Below, piece after piece: positions 1 through 7,312 of a stretch of DNA of 16,591 bases. Origin of the DNA: ATZT02 sp964639395 (GTDB lineage: Bacteria > Actinomycetota > Actinomycetes > S36-B12 > UBA5976); assembly GCA_964639395.1 (NCBI GenBank), contig CAZXCT010000027.1, positions 1 through 16,591 of the forward strand, in the 5' to 3' direction. Numbering within the stretch: the stretch's first letter is position 1; the number at the start of each line of letters is the position of its first letter. Under the pieces are notes generated by a model, which had not been told where the DNA came from, did no database searches, and worked only from the letters and a program-made list of their open reading frames with translations. The position numbers and the translations under genes were made by a program.

Positions 1-684
1 ATTGCTATTACTTCAAGTAGTAATTCATTTAATCCTGCTTTGCCAATTTTTGCTTTTATTGGCGGAGCCTCAGCAGTAGCGGCAACATTTTTAGTGTCGG
101 GGCGATATTTCTCAAATCCTGGTGTCTTGTTGTTGTCAGGTATTGCAGTGGGGGCGTTTTTTTCATCGATCCAGATTTATTTGCAGCAGAGAAATACTGA
201 AGTCTTGCGTCCGGTTTATTCGTGGATTTTGGGTCAGCTCACAGTTTCAGATTGGAACGACGTGAAATGGGCGGCAATTTATATTCTGTTTTCATTAGCA
301 ATTTTGTTTAGGATTTCGAAATTATTAGATGGTTTAATGCTCAGTGATGAAGAGGCGTTTTCACTAGGAATATCACCAAATAAAATCAGAATAATTGCAG
401 TGATTGCGGCAACGATGGCTACCGCGACTGCAGTTTCGGTTAGTGGCTTAATTGGATTTGTTGGGATTATCGTGCCGCACATTATTAAAGGAATCACACG
501 GCGAGTGACAAACCGCGCCTTACCAACCATCGCAATAGCAGGGGCGGCCTTTTTAGTGTTAGCAGATTTAGGCGCTCGAACTTTAATTGCACCAGCCGAG
601 TTACCAATCGGGGTAATCACAGCATTTATTGGTGCACCGTTTTTCTTGTTTGTTTTACGAACGACTAAGGGTGGCTTAAAGTGA
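1..684 (+). CDS. FecCD/BtuC-family ABC transporter permease, 3' part (5' end outside window)
   Basis: This is the membrane permease of an importer for iron-siderophore, heme or cobalamin-type substrates. The frame is open from base 1, so the gene begins before the window; the family is usually about 330 residues and roughly 100 N-terminal residues are missing. A TTG at 40 is in frame but lies inside a conserved membrane region and is not the start. The C-terminal half is very typical: the motif GLIGFVGIIVPHI, then a segment with LADLGARTL, then PAELPIGVITAFIGAPFF, which are the cytoplasmic coupling helix and last membrane helices of the family. Its TGA stop overlaps the GTG of the ATPase gene by 4 bases, which indicates one operon and coupled translation. 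The substrate-binding protein, which would identify the ligand, is not in view. Confidence 0.93.
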   Translation: MAITSSSNSFNPALPIFAFIGGASAVAATFLVSGRYFSNPGVLLLSGIAVGAFFSSIQIYLQQRNTEVLRPVYSWILGQLTVSDWNDVKWAAIYILFSLAILFRISKLLDGLMLSDEEAFSLGISPNKIRIIAVIAATMATATAVSVSGLIGFVGIIVPHIIKGITRRVTNRALPTIAIAGAAFLVLADLGARTLIAPAELPIGVITAFIGAPFFLFVLRTTKGGLK

Positions 685-1445
685 TCAAGGTAGAGAATTT
701 AACAGTCAAATATCAAGACGTCGCAGTATTAGATCATGTCAATTTAGAAATAAAGAAAAATAGCTGGACTTCGATTGTCGGCCCTAATGGGGCAGGTAAA
801 ACAACTTTATTAAGAACATTATTAGGTATGACTTCGTATTCGGGATCAGTCACTTTTGATGGTAAAGAAGTTTATAAAGATCTCTCACGCAATGTCGCGT
901 TTGTGCCGCAGCGCCCATTTATTCCAATCGGAATGACGGTGACTGAGTACCTAACTTTGGGTAGAGCAAAGGTGGATGGCTGGGGCAAAGAGAAGCGTCG
1001 GGGAAGAGTCTTGATTCAACAAACACTTGAGACTTTGCAATTAGTTGGCCTGCAAGATCGCTTTGCCACCCAACTTTCTGGCGGCGAGATTCAAAGAGTG
1101 TTATTAGCGAGAGCCATCGTGCAAGAGCCTGAAGTAATTTTGCTTGATGAACCTACCAGCGCTTTAGATTTGCACTATCAAATCAAAACCTTGGATCAAA
1201 TTGAAACACTGCGAAAAAATGGTGTCACGATTGTTTCTACTATGCACGACATAACCTTAAGCAATATGTATTCAGATTGGACGGTAGTTATGCGTCATGG
1301 CAAAGTGCTATTAGAAGGAATCTCTGACGATGTTGTCAGCTCACCGCAATTGCGTGAGGCCTTTGATAACAGTATTGCGGTGCATACCCTGGAGACTGGT
1401 AAAAAGGTAATTATTGCGGCAAGAAACGAAACTTTAGATTTTTAA
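681..1445 (+). CDS. ABC transporter ATPase (FecE/BtuD type)
   Basis: This 254-residue ATPase drives the permease encoded just upstream. Walker A is GPNGAGKTT at residues 34-42, the Q-loop glutamine is Q77, the signature LSGGEIQR is at about 132-139, Walker B is VILLDEP at 152-158, the D-loop SALD is at 160-163, and the H-loop histidine is H189 in STMHD. These make a complete, active-looking ABC subunit of the metal-chelate/vitamin B12 group. The start is a GTG overlapping the permease stop as GTGA. The family and the pairing with a FecCD permease are clear. Whether the cargo is a siderophore, heme or a corrinoid cannot be decided from these two subunits. The stop codon lies 2 bases from the 3' end of a tRNA gene on the other strand. 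Confidence 0.95.
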   Translation: MIKVENLTVKYQDVAVLDHVNLEIKKNSWTSIVGPNGAGKTTLLRTLLGMTSYSGSVTFDGKEVYKDLSRNVAFVPQRPFIPIGMTVTEYLTLGRAKVDGWGKEKRRGRVLIQQTLETLQLVGLQDRFATQLSGGEIQRVLLARAIVQEPEVILLDEPTSALDLHYQIKTLDQIETLRKNGVTIVSTMHDITLSNMYSDWTVVMRHGKVLLEGISDDVVSSPQLREAFDNSIAVHTLETGKKVIIAARNETLDF

Positions 1446-1447
1446 AG

Positions 1448-1520
1448 AGCGGACGACGGGATTCGAACCCGCGACCCTAACCTTGGCAAGGTTATGCGCT
1501 ACCAACTGCGCTACGTCCGC
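1448..1520 (-). tRNA. tRNA-Gly (anticodon GCC)
   Basis: Read on the minus strand, the sequence folds into a full cloverleaf: a 7-pair acceptor stem GCGGACG/CGTCCGC, a D-arm GCGC-AGTTGGTA-GCGC, an anticodon arm TAACC-TTGCCAA-GGTTA with anticodon GCC, a 5-base variable loop, and a T-arm GCGGG-TTCGAAT-CCCGT. The discriminator base is T, as is normal for bacterial glycine tRNAs. The CCA end is not encoded. It reads glycine codons GGC and GGU. It is the only minus-strand gene in the window and converges on the ABC operon. Confidence 0.96.
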
Positions 1521-1536
1521 GAAGAATGCTCTGCTA

Positions 1537-1566
1537 AAGATACCTGACTGCTCTGTTAGTGGGTAA
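1537..1566 (-). promoter_or_regulatory. Candidate promoter for tRNA-Gly
   Basis: On the minus strand a TATCTT (plus-strand 1537-1542) fits the actinobacterial -10 pattern TANNNT. It is followed by 16 bases before the tRNA 5' end. A TTACCC at 1561-1566 lies 18 bases further upstream and could serve as a weak -35. The assignment rests only on pattern and position. Confidence 0.4.
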
Positions 1567-1583
1567 AGGTGGCGGATTGAGGC

Positions 1584-1589
1584 TAAGGT
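1584..1589 (+). promoter_or_regulatory. Candidate -10 element for leaderless pabB transcription
   Basis: TAAGGT matches the TANNNT form of actinobacterial -10 boxes and ends 7 bases before the GTG start of pabB. Transcription would then begin at or next to the start codon, giving a leaderless mRNA. No Shine-Dalgarno sequence is seen before this GTG, which agrees with that reading. No convincing -35 hexamer was found. Confidence 0.45.
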
Positions 1590-1596
1590 TTTTCAC

Positions 1597-2619
1597 GTGA
1601 GAGATTTTGCCAGATTTAATAAACGAGTTTTTGATCAATTAAAAAGCGTCTCTATCGATTTATCAGATTTAGAAAAACCTGGTTATTGGGTAGTTGTTGG
1701 CGGTTTTGAAAATGACTGGTTGTTATTGGAATTTGAAAAGATGAGCGAAAACCCAAGTCAAATTACTGGTCGCTGGCCGGGGGTGGCTGCTACTAGTTGG
1801 AAGAGTTCGCTAAATCAAATGCAGTACATGGCAGCTGTTGATACTTTACGAGAAAAAATTGCACAAGGTGAGGTCTATCAAGCAAATTTGTGTCGAGTGC
1901 TCTCAAGTCAATGGCCGAGTGGTGGTGATATCGCAGGATTAGCAGAATTATTGTTAAAAGGAAACCCTGCCCCATATTCATCTGTGATTAATGTGGCGGC
2001 AGAAAGCAACTTTAGATTGACTAAAGACGTAATGATTGCTTCTTCTTCACCAGAACTTTATTTAACAAGAGAAAAAGACTTTATTGAATCTTCCCCGATA
2101 AAAGGTACTGGGCGGGTAGCGAGTGATTTAAGTGAAAAAGATCGTGCCGAAAATATCATGATTGTGGATTTAGTAAGAAATGATCTTTCTCGCGTTTGCG
2201 CCACCGGCAGTGTGAAGGTGCCACAGTTACTAAAAGTAGAAGAACACCCAGGGTTAGTGCATCTAGTTTCAACCGTGAGTGGTGATTTAAAACCAAATAC
2301 CAGCTGGAAACAGATTTTTGAAGCAACCTTTCCACCTGGCTCAGTGTCAGGAGCGCCAAAATTAAGTGCACTCAATTTGATAACACAACTCGAGAACTCA
2401 CCACGGGGGCCTTATTGTGGAGCAATCGGTTGGATTAATTCTTTCGACGAAACGGCTGAGTTAGCGGTCGGGATAAGAACTTTTTGGAAGGATAGAGATC
2501 TACTTAAGTTTGGCACTGGTGCCGGAATCACCTGGGGTTCAAACGCTGGCGCAGAATGGGATGAAACAGTTTTAAAAACCGAAAAGCTATTTAATTTGGC
2601 AGGGTCGATCAATGGTTAA
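1597..2619 (+). CDS. pabB: Aminodeoxychorismate synthase component I
   Basis: It converts chorismate, with ammonia from a glutaminase partner, to 4-amino-4-deoxychorismate in p-aminobenzoate and folate synthesis. The chorismate-binding fold spans about residues 77-335. Motifs in order are GEVYQANLCR (91-100), PIKGT (167-171), DLVRND (191-196), FPPGSVSGAPK (245-255), RGPYCGAIGW (270-279) and GAGITWGS (308-315). The lysine in PIKGT (K169) distinguishes PabB from anthranilate synthase, which has Ala there. At 340 residues it is shorter than E. coli PabB (about 450), the deficit being in the N-terminal domain. An in-frame stop at 1564 rules out much extension, and GTG 1597 is the first standard start after it. 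It overlaps pabC by 8 bases. No pabA glutaminase gene is nearby. Confidence 0.93.
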   Translation: MRDFARFNKRVFDQLKSVSIDLSDLEKPGYWVVVGGFENDWLLLEFEKMSENPSQITGRWPGVAATSWKSSLNQMQYMAAVDTLREKIAQGEVYQANLCRVLSSQWPSGGDIAGLAELLLKGNPAPYSSVINVAAESNFRLTKDVMIASSSPELYLTREKDFIESSPIKGTGRVASDLSEKDRAENIMIVDLVRNDLSRVCATGSVKVPQLLKVEEHPGLVHLVSTVSGDLKPNTSWKQIFEATFPPGSVSGAPKLSALNLITQLENSPRGPYCGAIGWINSFDETAELAVGIRTFWKDRDLLKFGTGAGITWGSNAGAEWDETVLKTEKLFNLAGSING

Positions 2620-3439
2620 TTTAGTTTGGGTAAACGATTCATTAGTGCCACATGATTCTGCACGAGTAAGCGTTTTCGATCACGGCTTTACTGTTGGTGA
2701 TGGCGTTTTTGAGACGTTGCAAGTAAAAAACTCACAAGCATTTGCCATAACACGACATCTGAAGCGATTAAAAAATTCTGCTGATCTTTTAGGCCTTAAT
2801 ATTCCTGATAGCGATTATCTAAAATCCGTTATCAACGAAGTTATAAACGCAAATAAAGATCTTCCCCAAGCCAGGTTGCGAGTGACGCTGACAAGCGGGG
2901 ATGGGCCTTTGGGCTCTGATCGCAATAGCGCTAAAGCAACTTTGGTGGTGGCGCTGAGTGAATTGCCGAGTTGGGGTGAGCGGGCAAAAGTTGCCGCAAT
3001 AAATATGCCACGAAATCAATTAAGTCCTTTAGCGGGTGCAAAAACAACTTCTTATGCAGAAAATGTCTTGGCATTAGCAAGAGCTAAAGCGCAGAATGCA
3101 GATGAAGCAATCGTCCCAAATATTGCGGGCGATATTTGCGAAGGAACCGGCAGTAATTTTTTTGCGGTGATAGCTGGTGAAGTGGTTACGCCGCCCTTGA
3201 GTTCTGGATGCTTAGGTGGGATAACGCGAGAATTGGTTTGCGAATGGTTTGATTGTGTTGAGCGTGACTTGCCCTTTAGCTACTTAGCCGAAGTGAGCGC
3301 CGCATTTTTAACTTCGACCACACGCGATGTTCAACCGATTGGCTGGATTGACCAGCGAGCGCTTTCTGAGGATCAAAAATTAGTAAAGCAAATTAAAGAT
3401 GAATTTTTGGTTAGAATGAATGAAACCCTCGATCCGTGA
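2612..3439 (+). CDS. pabC: Aminodeoxychorismate lyase, class IV PLP aminotransferase fold
   Basis: The 275-residue protein belongs to the class IV (D-amino acid/branched-chain) aminotransferase fold. Visible marks are FDHGFTVGDGVFET near residues 22-35, the probable PLP-binding lysine K144 in AGAKTTSY, E177 in the cofactor segment CEGTGSNFF, and GITREL at 203-208. The fold alone could be aminodeoxychorismate lyase, branched-chain aminotransferase or D-alanine aminotransferase. The 8-base overlap with pabB strongly favours the lyase, which releases pyruvate from aminodeoxychorismate to give p-aminobenzoate. The ATG lies inside the end of pabB, suggesting coupled translation. The function is inferred mainly from context. 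Confidence 0.85.
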   Translation: MVNLVWVNDSLVPHDSARVSVFDHGFTVGDGVFETLQVKNSQAFAITRHLKRLKNSADLLGLNIPDSDYLKSVINEVINANKDLPQARLRVTLTSGDGPLGSDRNSAKATLVVALSELPSWGERAKVAAINMPRNQLSPLAGAKTTSYAENVLALARAKAQNADEAIVPNIAGDICEGTGSNFFAVIAGEVVTPPLSSGCLGGITRELVCEWFDCVERDLPFSYLAEVSAAFLTSTTRDVQPIGWIDQRALSEDQKLVKQIKDEFLVRMNETLDP

Positions 3440-3463
3440 GTATGCCAAAAGTGAAAGAGTGAT

Positions 3464-3469
3464 TAATCT
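3464..3469 (+). promoter_or_regulatory. Candidate -10 element for the PGPGW-protein gene
   Basis: TAATCT fits TANNNT and ends 6 bases before ATG 3476, the spacing expected of a leaderless transcript. The nearest purine-rich stretch, GAAAGAG, is about 18 bases before the ATG, too far for a normal ribosome site. No clear -35 was found. Confidence 0.42.
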
Positions 3470-3475
3470 AGTCTT

Positions 3476-3826
3476 ATGGATTTAAAAGGCCCTTTTAAAA
3501 AGTTTAGAACCAAGATGAGGTCTAATCCAATAACTGATGTGGCATGGAAGAGCGTTGTTGCGGCTATCGGCGTAACACTCTTAGCGGTTGGTTTAGTTTT
3601 GTTAGTGACACCAGGGCCAGGTTGGGCCATCATATTTTTAGGTTTAGTTGTCTTGGCGAGCGAGTTTGCCTGGGCGAGCAGATTGGTTGCCCCGGTTAGA
3701 GTGAGAATTCTCAAGGCGGTTTCTGGGCGTAAGCGTCCAAGATTGATTTGGTTTGTAATTGTTGCCCTGGTTTCTATCGCAGCGTTAATTGCGACTTATT
3801 GGGTTTATATAAATTTCCCTGATTAA
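3476..3826 (+). CDS. PGPGW-motif small membrane protein (TIGR02611-like)
   Basis: The 116-residue protein has a basic N-terminus, a membrane helix at about 27-44, the motif PGPGW at 46-50, a second hydrophobic helix at about 50-66, a basic stretch at 75-90 (including RKRPR), and a third helix at about 91-111. The VTPGPGWAIIFLGL core is the signature of a family of small transmembrane proteins widespread in Actinobacteria, for which I know no established function. It lies 36 bases after pabC and may be transcribed from its own promoter. The charge pattern suggests a cytoplasmic N-terminus, but topology is inferred. Confidence 0.85.
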   Translation: MDLKGPFKKFRTKMRSNPITDVAWKSVVAAIGVTLLAVGLVLLVTPGPGWAIIFLGLVVLASEFAWASRLVAPVRVRILKAVSGRKRPRLIWFVIVALVSIAALIATYWVYINFPD

Positions 3827-3832
3827 AGGGCG

Positions 3833-3848
3833 GTATCGTTAGCGATAC
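3833..3848 (+). other. Short perfect hairpin after the PGPGW gene
   Basis: GTATCG and CGATAC form a perfect 6-pair stem around the loop TTAG, 6 bases after the preceding stop codon. No T-run follows, so it is not a standard intrinsic terminator; it may slow transcription or protect the 3' end of the mRNA. A short stem of this size could also occur by chance. Confidence 0.35.
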
Positions 3849-3878
3849 AAGCGCGACATGTTCAATTAGAGGGGGTAG

Positions 3879-3893
3879 CTGGAGGTTTTCCAG
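3879..3893 (+). promoter_or_regulatory. Small hairpin containing a GGAGG ribosome-site-like sequence
   Basis: CTGGA and TCCAG pair around a 5-base loop, and the strong Shine-Dalgarno-like GGAGG (3881-3885) lies partly in the left arm. The downstream ATG at 3902 is 16 bases from GGAGG, which is longer than usual, and no alternative ATG, GTG or TTG lies at the ideal distance. The element may be a poor or structured ribosome site for the formyltransferase gene. Confidence 0.3.
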
Positions 3894-3901
3894 TATCTAT
3901 T

Positions 3902-4774
3902 ATGAACAAAATAGATGTTTATCTTTGTGGCCATAAAGGGGCCGCTTGCGCTGAAATTATTGCTAAAAAGTATGCAGACTATATAAATGTAGCAATCGTC
4001 GAAAATGACACAACTTTAAAAGATAGTCCTTACAGCGAGATGCTGAATGTGTTGCAATCAGCCGGCATAAAAGTCTTGGGCAAAGCCGGTAAAGAATTAG
4101 CCGATGTTGCCATTGCAGTAGGTTGGCGCAAATTAATTCGTGAAGATTATAAACAATTAGTGGTTTTACATGATTCGCTTTTGCCAAAGTATCGTGGCTT
4201 TAACCCATTATTGACAGCGTTAAATAACTCTGATCAATTTATTGGAGTTACTGCTTTATTAGGCAACTCAGAAATGGATTCAGGGCCAATTGTTTTACAG
4301 AAGAAGGCAAGCATCTCTTATCCGATTAGATTAGCCAAGGCAGTCGATATTGTTGCAAAGTTGAGTGGTGAAATCGTTTCTAAGATAATTTCGGACTTAA
4401 TTTCAGGTAAGAAACTTAAAGGTAAAAAACAAGATGAAAATAAAGCAACATATTCAATCTGGCGTGATGAGAAAGATTTTAGAATAAACTGGGATCAGTC
4501 AGCAGCAAAGATTATTAGACACATTGATTCCACCAGCGCTCCGTATGCGGGGGCCAGCGCACTTTTAGATGGCCAGTTAGTAAAAATAGAACGTGCTACT
4601 GTGGCAAAAATTAAAGCAAAAATAATTAATCCCACCCCTGGTAAAATCTGGAAGCTCGTTGATGGTGCACCGTTAGTGCTAACCGGAAGTGGTTTTATCA
4701 AGATTACTGAAATGACTGATGCTGCAGGTAAATCCTTATTGCCCTTGACTAAGTTAAAACAGAGATTTGAATGA
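3902..4774 (+). CDS. Formyltransferase-family protein, Fmt-like, atypical active site
   Basis: The 290-residue protein has the fold of 10-formyltetrahydrofolate-dependent formyltransferases (Fmt, sugar N-formyltransferases). The catalytic segment is LHDSLLPKYRG (89-99) with H90, and D126 in EMDSGP matches the catalytic Asp. A C-terminal domain at about 190-285 (DFRINWDQSAAKIIRHIDS and following) resembles the OB-like domain of methionyl-tRNA formyltransferase. The asparagine two residues before the catalytic His in Fmt (NVH) is replaced by V88 (VLH). The HDSLLPKYRG version recalls a subfamily distinct from true Fmt, so I do not call it fmt; the acceptor substrate could be an amino sugar or another amine. 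It sits alone before thrS, 16 bases upstream, with no sugar-nucleotide genes nearby. Confidence 0.8.
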   Translation: MNKIDVYLCGHKGAACAEIIAKKYADYINVAIVENDTTLKDSPYSEMLNVLQSAGIKVLGKAGKELADVAIAVGWRKLIREDYKQLVVLHDSLLPKYRGFNPLLTALNNSDQFIGVTALLGNSEMDSGPIVLQKKASISYPIRLAKAVDIVAKLSGEIVSKIISDLISGKKLKGKKQDENKATYSIWRDEKDFRINWDQSAAKIIRHIDSTSAPYAGASALLDGQLVKIERATVAKIKAKIINPTPGKIWKLVDGAPLVLTGSGFIKITEMTDAAGKSLLPLTKLKQRFE

Positions 4775-4790
4775 GTGTGATCAACTTTAA

Positions 4791-6782
4791 ATGGTAAATG
4801 TTTCAATAAATATTGATGGCGCGATTGAGCAAAAAATTGTTGACGCCGGAACAAGCTATAGCGATATTTTTTCGTCAAATAAAGCAGTTGTAGTTGTTAA
4901 AAAAGGTGATGAACTGCTTGATTTAGCAACTGAAGTGCAAGATGGTGATGAAGTATCAGCGGTGCTAGCAACTAGTGAGGCGGGGCTAGCAGTAATAAGG
5001 CACAGTACGGCGCACATATTGGCGCAAGCAGTTCAATCGCTCTACCGAGATGTAAAACTTGGCATTGGCCCACCAGTACAAAACGGTTTTTATTATGACT
5101 TTCAAACTAAAGAGCCTTTTACCTTAGAAGATCTTGAAAAAATTGAAACTAAAATGAAAGAAATTATTAAAAGCGGTCAAAGATTTTCTCGAAGAGTCAC
5201 CAATGAAGCGGCGGCAAAATCAGAATTGGCAAATGAGCCCTTTAAGTTGGAATTAATTGACATTAAAGGCCCAAGTGATGAAGTAATGGAAGTTGGCGGA
5301 AATGAGCTGACAATTTATGACAATTTAGAAAATAAAACTGGCGAAGTAGTTTGGAAGGATCTGTGTCGTGGCCCGCATGTGCCAAACACAAAGTATTTAG
5401 GGGCATTTAAATTAATGCGAAACGCGGCAGCATATTGGCGGGGCAGCGAAAAAAATCCCCAACTACAACGTATCTACGGCACGGCTTGGGCTGATAAAGA
5501 AGCACTTAATAATTATCTGCACCTTTTAAGTGAAGCAGAAAAGCGTGATCACCGAAAACTCGGCACCGAATTAGATTTATTTTCATTTCCAGAAGAAATT
5601 GGCTCAGGCTTAGCGGTGTTTCACCCTAAAGGTGGGGTGATTCGACGCGAAATGGAAGATTACTCGAGAAAAAAGCATGAATCAGCCGGTTATGAATTTG
5701 TTTATTCCCCGCATTTAACAAAAGCGCAATTATTTGAAACTTCTGGACACTTAGATTGGTACGCCGAAGGTATGTATCCGCCAATGAAGTTAGATGCCGA
5801 ATTTGATGCAGCCGGAAATATAAAAAAAGCGGCACAAGATTATTACCTAAAACCGATGAATTGCCCCTTTCATAATTTGATTTATAAAGCAAAAGGAAGG
5901 TCATATCGTGACTTACCGTTGCGGTTATTTGAATTTGGAACTGTTTATCGTTATGAAAAATCTGGAGTAATCCATGGCCTGACTCGCGCGCGCGGATTCA
6001 CGCAAGATGATGCACACATTTACACCAGTGTTGAGGACATGCAAGGCGAGTTGGTCTCACTACTGAACTTTGTTTTAGAACTTTTGCGAGATTATGGATT
6101 GAGCGAATTTTACTTAGAGCTTTCAACAAGAAATCCTGAAAAATCAGTTGGCAGCGAAGCAGAGTGGGTCCGCGCTACCGAAGCATTAGCCGAAGCAGCA
6201 AAAGCACAAGATTTACCACTCACTTTAGATGAGGGTGGGGCGGCTTTTTACGGCCCGAAAATTTCTGTGCAAGCTAAAGATGCTTTAGGCAGAAGTTGGC
6301 AAATGAGCACCATCCAAGTTGATTTTCAATTACCGCAACGATTTGATCTGGAGTATCAAGCGGCAGATGGATCGCGCAAACGTCCAGTAATGATTCATCG
6401 CGCATTATTTGGCTCGATTGAAAGATTTTTTGGAGTTTTGTTAGAGCATTATGCGGGGGCGTTCCCGCCGTGGTTAGCACCAGTGCAAGTAGTTGCGATA
6501 CCTATTGCGCAAAATCATAATGATTATTTAGATCAGGTAGCGCAAAAACTTCGCGAGGCGGGCATTCGCGTAGAAGTAGATAAATCAGATGAACGCATGC
6601 AAAAAAAGATTCGAACTGCGCAAAAGCAAAAAGTACCTTTCATGTTGATTGCTGGGGATGAAGATGTGGCAAAAGGTGCGGTGTCTTTTCGCTATCGCGA
6701 TGGAACACAAGAAAACGGTGTTTCAATTAATACCGCAATAGAAAAGATTGCTGCGACAATAAAAACTAGAGTGCAGATATAA
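4791..6782 (+). CDS. thrS: Threonyl-tRNA synthetase
   Basis: This 663-residue class II synthetase charges tRNA-Thr. It has an N-terminal TGS domain (about 1-62), then the editing domain with H71 and H75 of HSTAH and C192 and H196 of CRGPH, which match the editing-site residues of E. coli ThrRS. The catalytic core follows with zinc ligands C358 (MNCPFH), H409 (DDAHIY) and H536 (MIHRALFGS), and motif 2 in FEFGTVYRYE plus GLTRARGFTQDD. The C-terminal anticodon-binding domain covers about 565-660. All catalytic and editing residues appear intact. No clear Shine-Dalgarno sequence precedes ATG 4791. It starts the long run of genes ending at 10550, and the HIT-protein gene begins 2 bases after its stop. 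Confidence 0.98.
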   Translation: MVNVSINIDGAIEQKIVDAGTSYSDIFSSNKAVVVVKKGDELLDLATEVQDGDEVSAVLATSEAGLAVIRHSTAHILAQAVQSLYRDVKLGIGPPVQNGFYYDFQTKEPFTLEDLEKIETKMKEIIKSGQRFSRRVTNEAAAKSELANEPFKLELIDIKGPSDEVMEVGGNELTIYDNLENKTGEVVWKDLCRGPHVPNTKYLGAFKLMRNAAAYWRGSEKNPQLQRIYGTAWADKEALNNYLHLLSEAEKRDHRKLGTELDLFSFPEEIGSGLAVFHPKGGVIRREMEDYSRKKHESAGYEFVYSPHLTKAQLFETSGHLDWYAEGMYPPMKLDAEFDAAGNIKKAAQDYYLKPMNCPFHNLIYKAKGRSYRDLPLRLFEFGTVYRYEKSGVIHGLTRARGFTQDDAHIYTSVEDMQGELVSLLNFVLELLRDYGLSEFYLELSTRNPEKSVGSEAEWVRATEALAEAAKAQDLPLTLDEGGAAFYGPKISVQAKDALGRSWQMSTIQVDFQLPQRFDLEYQAADGSRKRPVMIHRALFGSIERFFGVLLEHYAGAFPPWLAPVQVVAIPIAQNHNDYLDQVAQKLREAGIRVEVDKSDERMQKKIRTAQKQKVPFMLIAGDEDVAKGAVSFRYRDGTQENGVSINTAIEKIAATIKTRVQI

Positions 6783-6784
6783 AT

Positions 6785-7309
6785 ATGTATCCTGAAACCG
6801 GACTACCTGACGCTTGGCAGCGGATTTGGACACCACACCGCAGTAAGTATTTATCTAATGCCAGAAAAGATGGCACAGTTGAACAGCCTTGCCCTTTTTG
6901 TTCTGCTCATACCGCAGAAAGCGAATATGACTTGGTGGTTAAACGTGGCGAAAAGTGTTACGTAGTTTTAAATTTATACCCTTATAACGCCGGCCACCTT
7001 TTGATTACTCCTTTTCGTCACTTCCCAGACATTACGACAGCGCATGAAGATGAATTACTTGAAATGAATCATCTAACGCAGCAAGCAATGAAAGTTTTAC
7101 GCCAAGCCGCGGGGGCGCAAGGGTTTAACATCGGGATAAATCAAGGTGCGATTGCTGGCACTAGCGTGGCGGATCATTTGCACCAACATATTGTTCCGCG
7201 CTGGGGTGGGGATACGAATTTTATGCCAGTAATTGGCCGCGCCAAGGCGATGAATCAACTACTTGAAGACACAAGAGAATTATTGAAATCTGCGTGGGCA
7301 GATTTATAA
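6785..7309 (+). CDS. HIT-domain protein, Ap4A phosphorylase-like
   Basis: The 174-residue histidine-triad protein has a CPFC pair (C36, C39) and the triad HLHQHIVPRW with H131, H133 and H135. The length, the CPFC motif and the position between thrS and the PIP synthase gene match the mycobacterial protein Rv2613c, reported as a diadenosine tetraphosphate phosphorylase. The likely role is phosphorolysis or hydrolysis of dinucleoside polyphosphates in the cytoplasm. Ap4A is a by-product of aminoacyl-tRNA synthetases, so the neighbouring thrS is suggestive. Family membership is firm. The exact reaction is inferred from synteny and could instead be another nucleotide hydrolase activity. Confidence 0.9.
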   Translation: MYPETGLPDAWQRIWTPHRSKYLSNARKDGTVEQPCPFCSAHTAESEYDLVVKRGEKCYVVLNLYPYNAGHLLITPFRHFPDITTAHEDELLEMNHLTQQAMKVLRQAAGAQGFNIGINQGAIAGTSVADHLHQHIVPRWGGDTNFMPVIGRAKAMNQLLEDTRELLKSAWADL

Positions 7310-7312
7310 ATC

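Noticed and set aside
40..684. TTG at base 40 as the permease start
   Set aside because: The frame is open to base 1 and the codons before TTG continue into a typical permease membrane region; the family needs about 100 more residues upstream.
3902..4774. Calling the formyltransferase fmt (methionyl-tRNA formyltransferase)
   Set aside because: The catalytic Asn position is Val and the HDSLLPKYRG segment differs from standard Fmt, so the specific name is not supported.
5626..5904. Long reverse-strand ORF inside thrS, and similar ones inside pabB, pdxS and secD
   Set aside because: They lie wholly opposite well-conserved genes, show no recognisable motif or start signal, and are explained by the codon pattern of the plus-strand genes.
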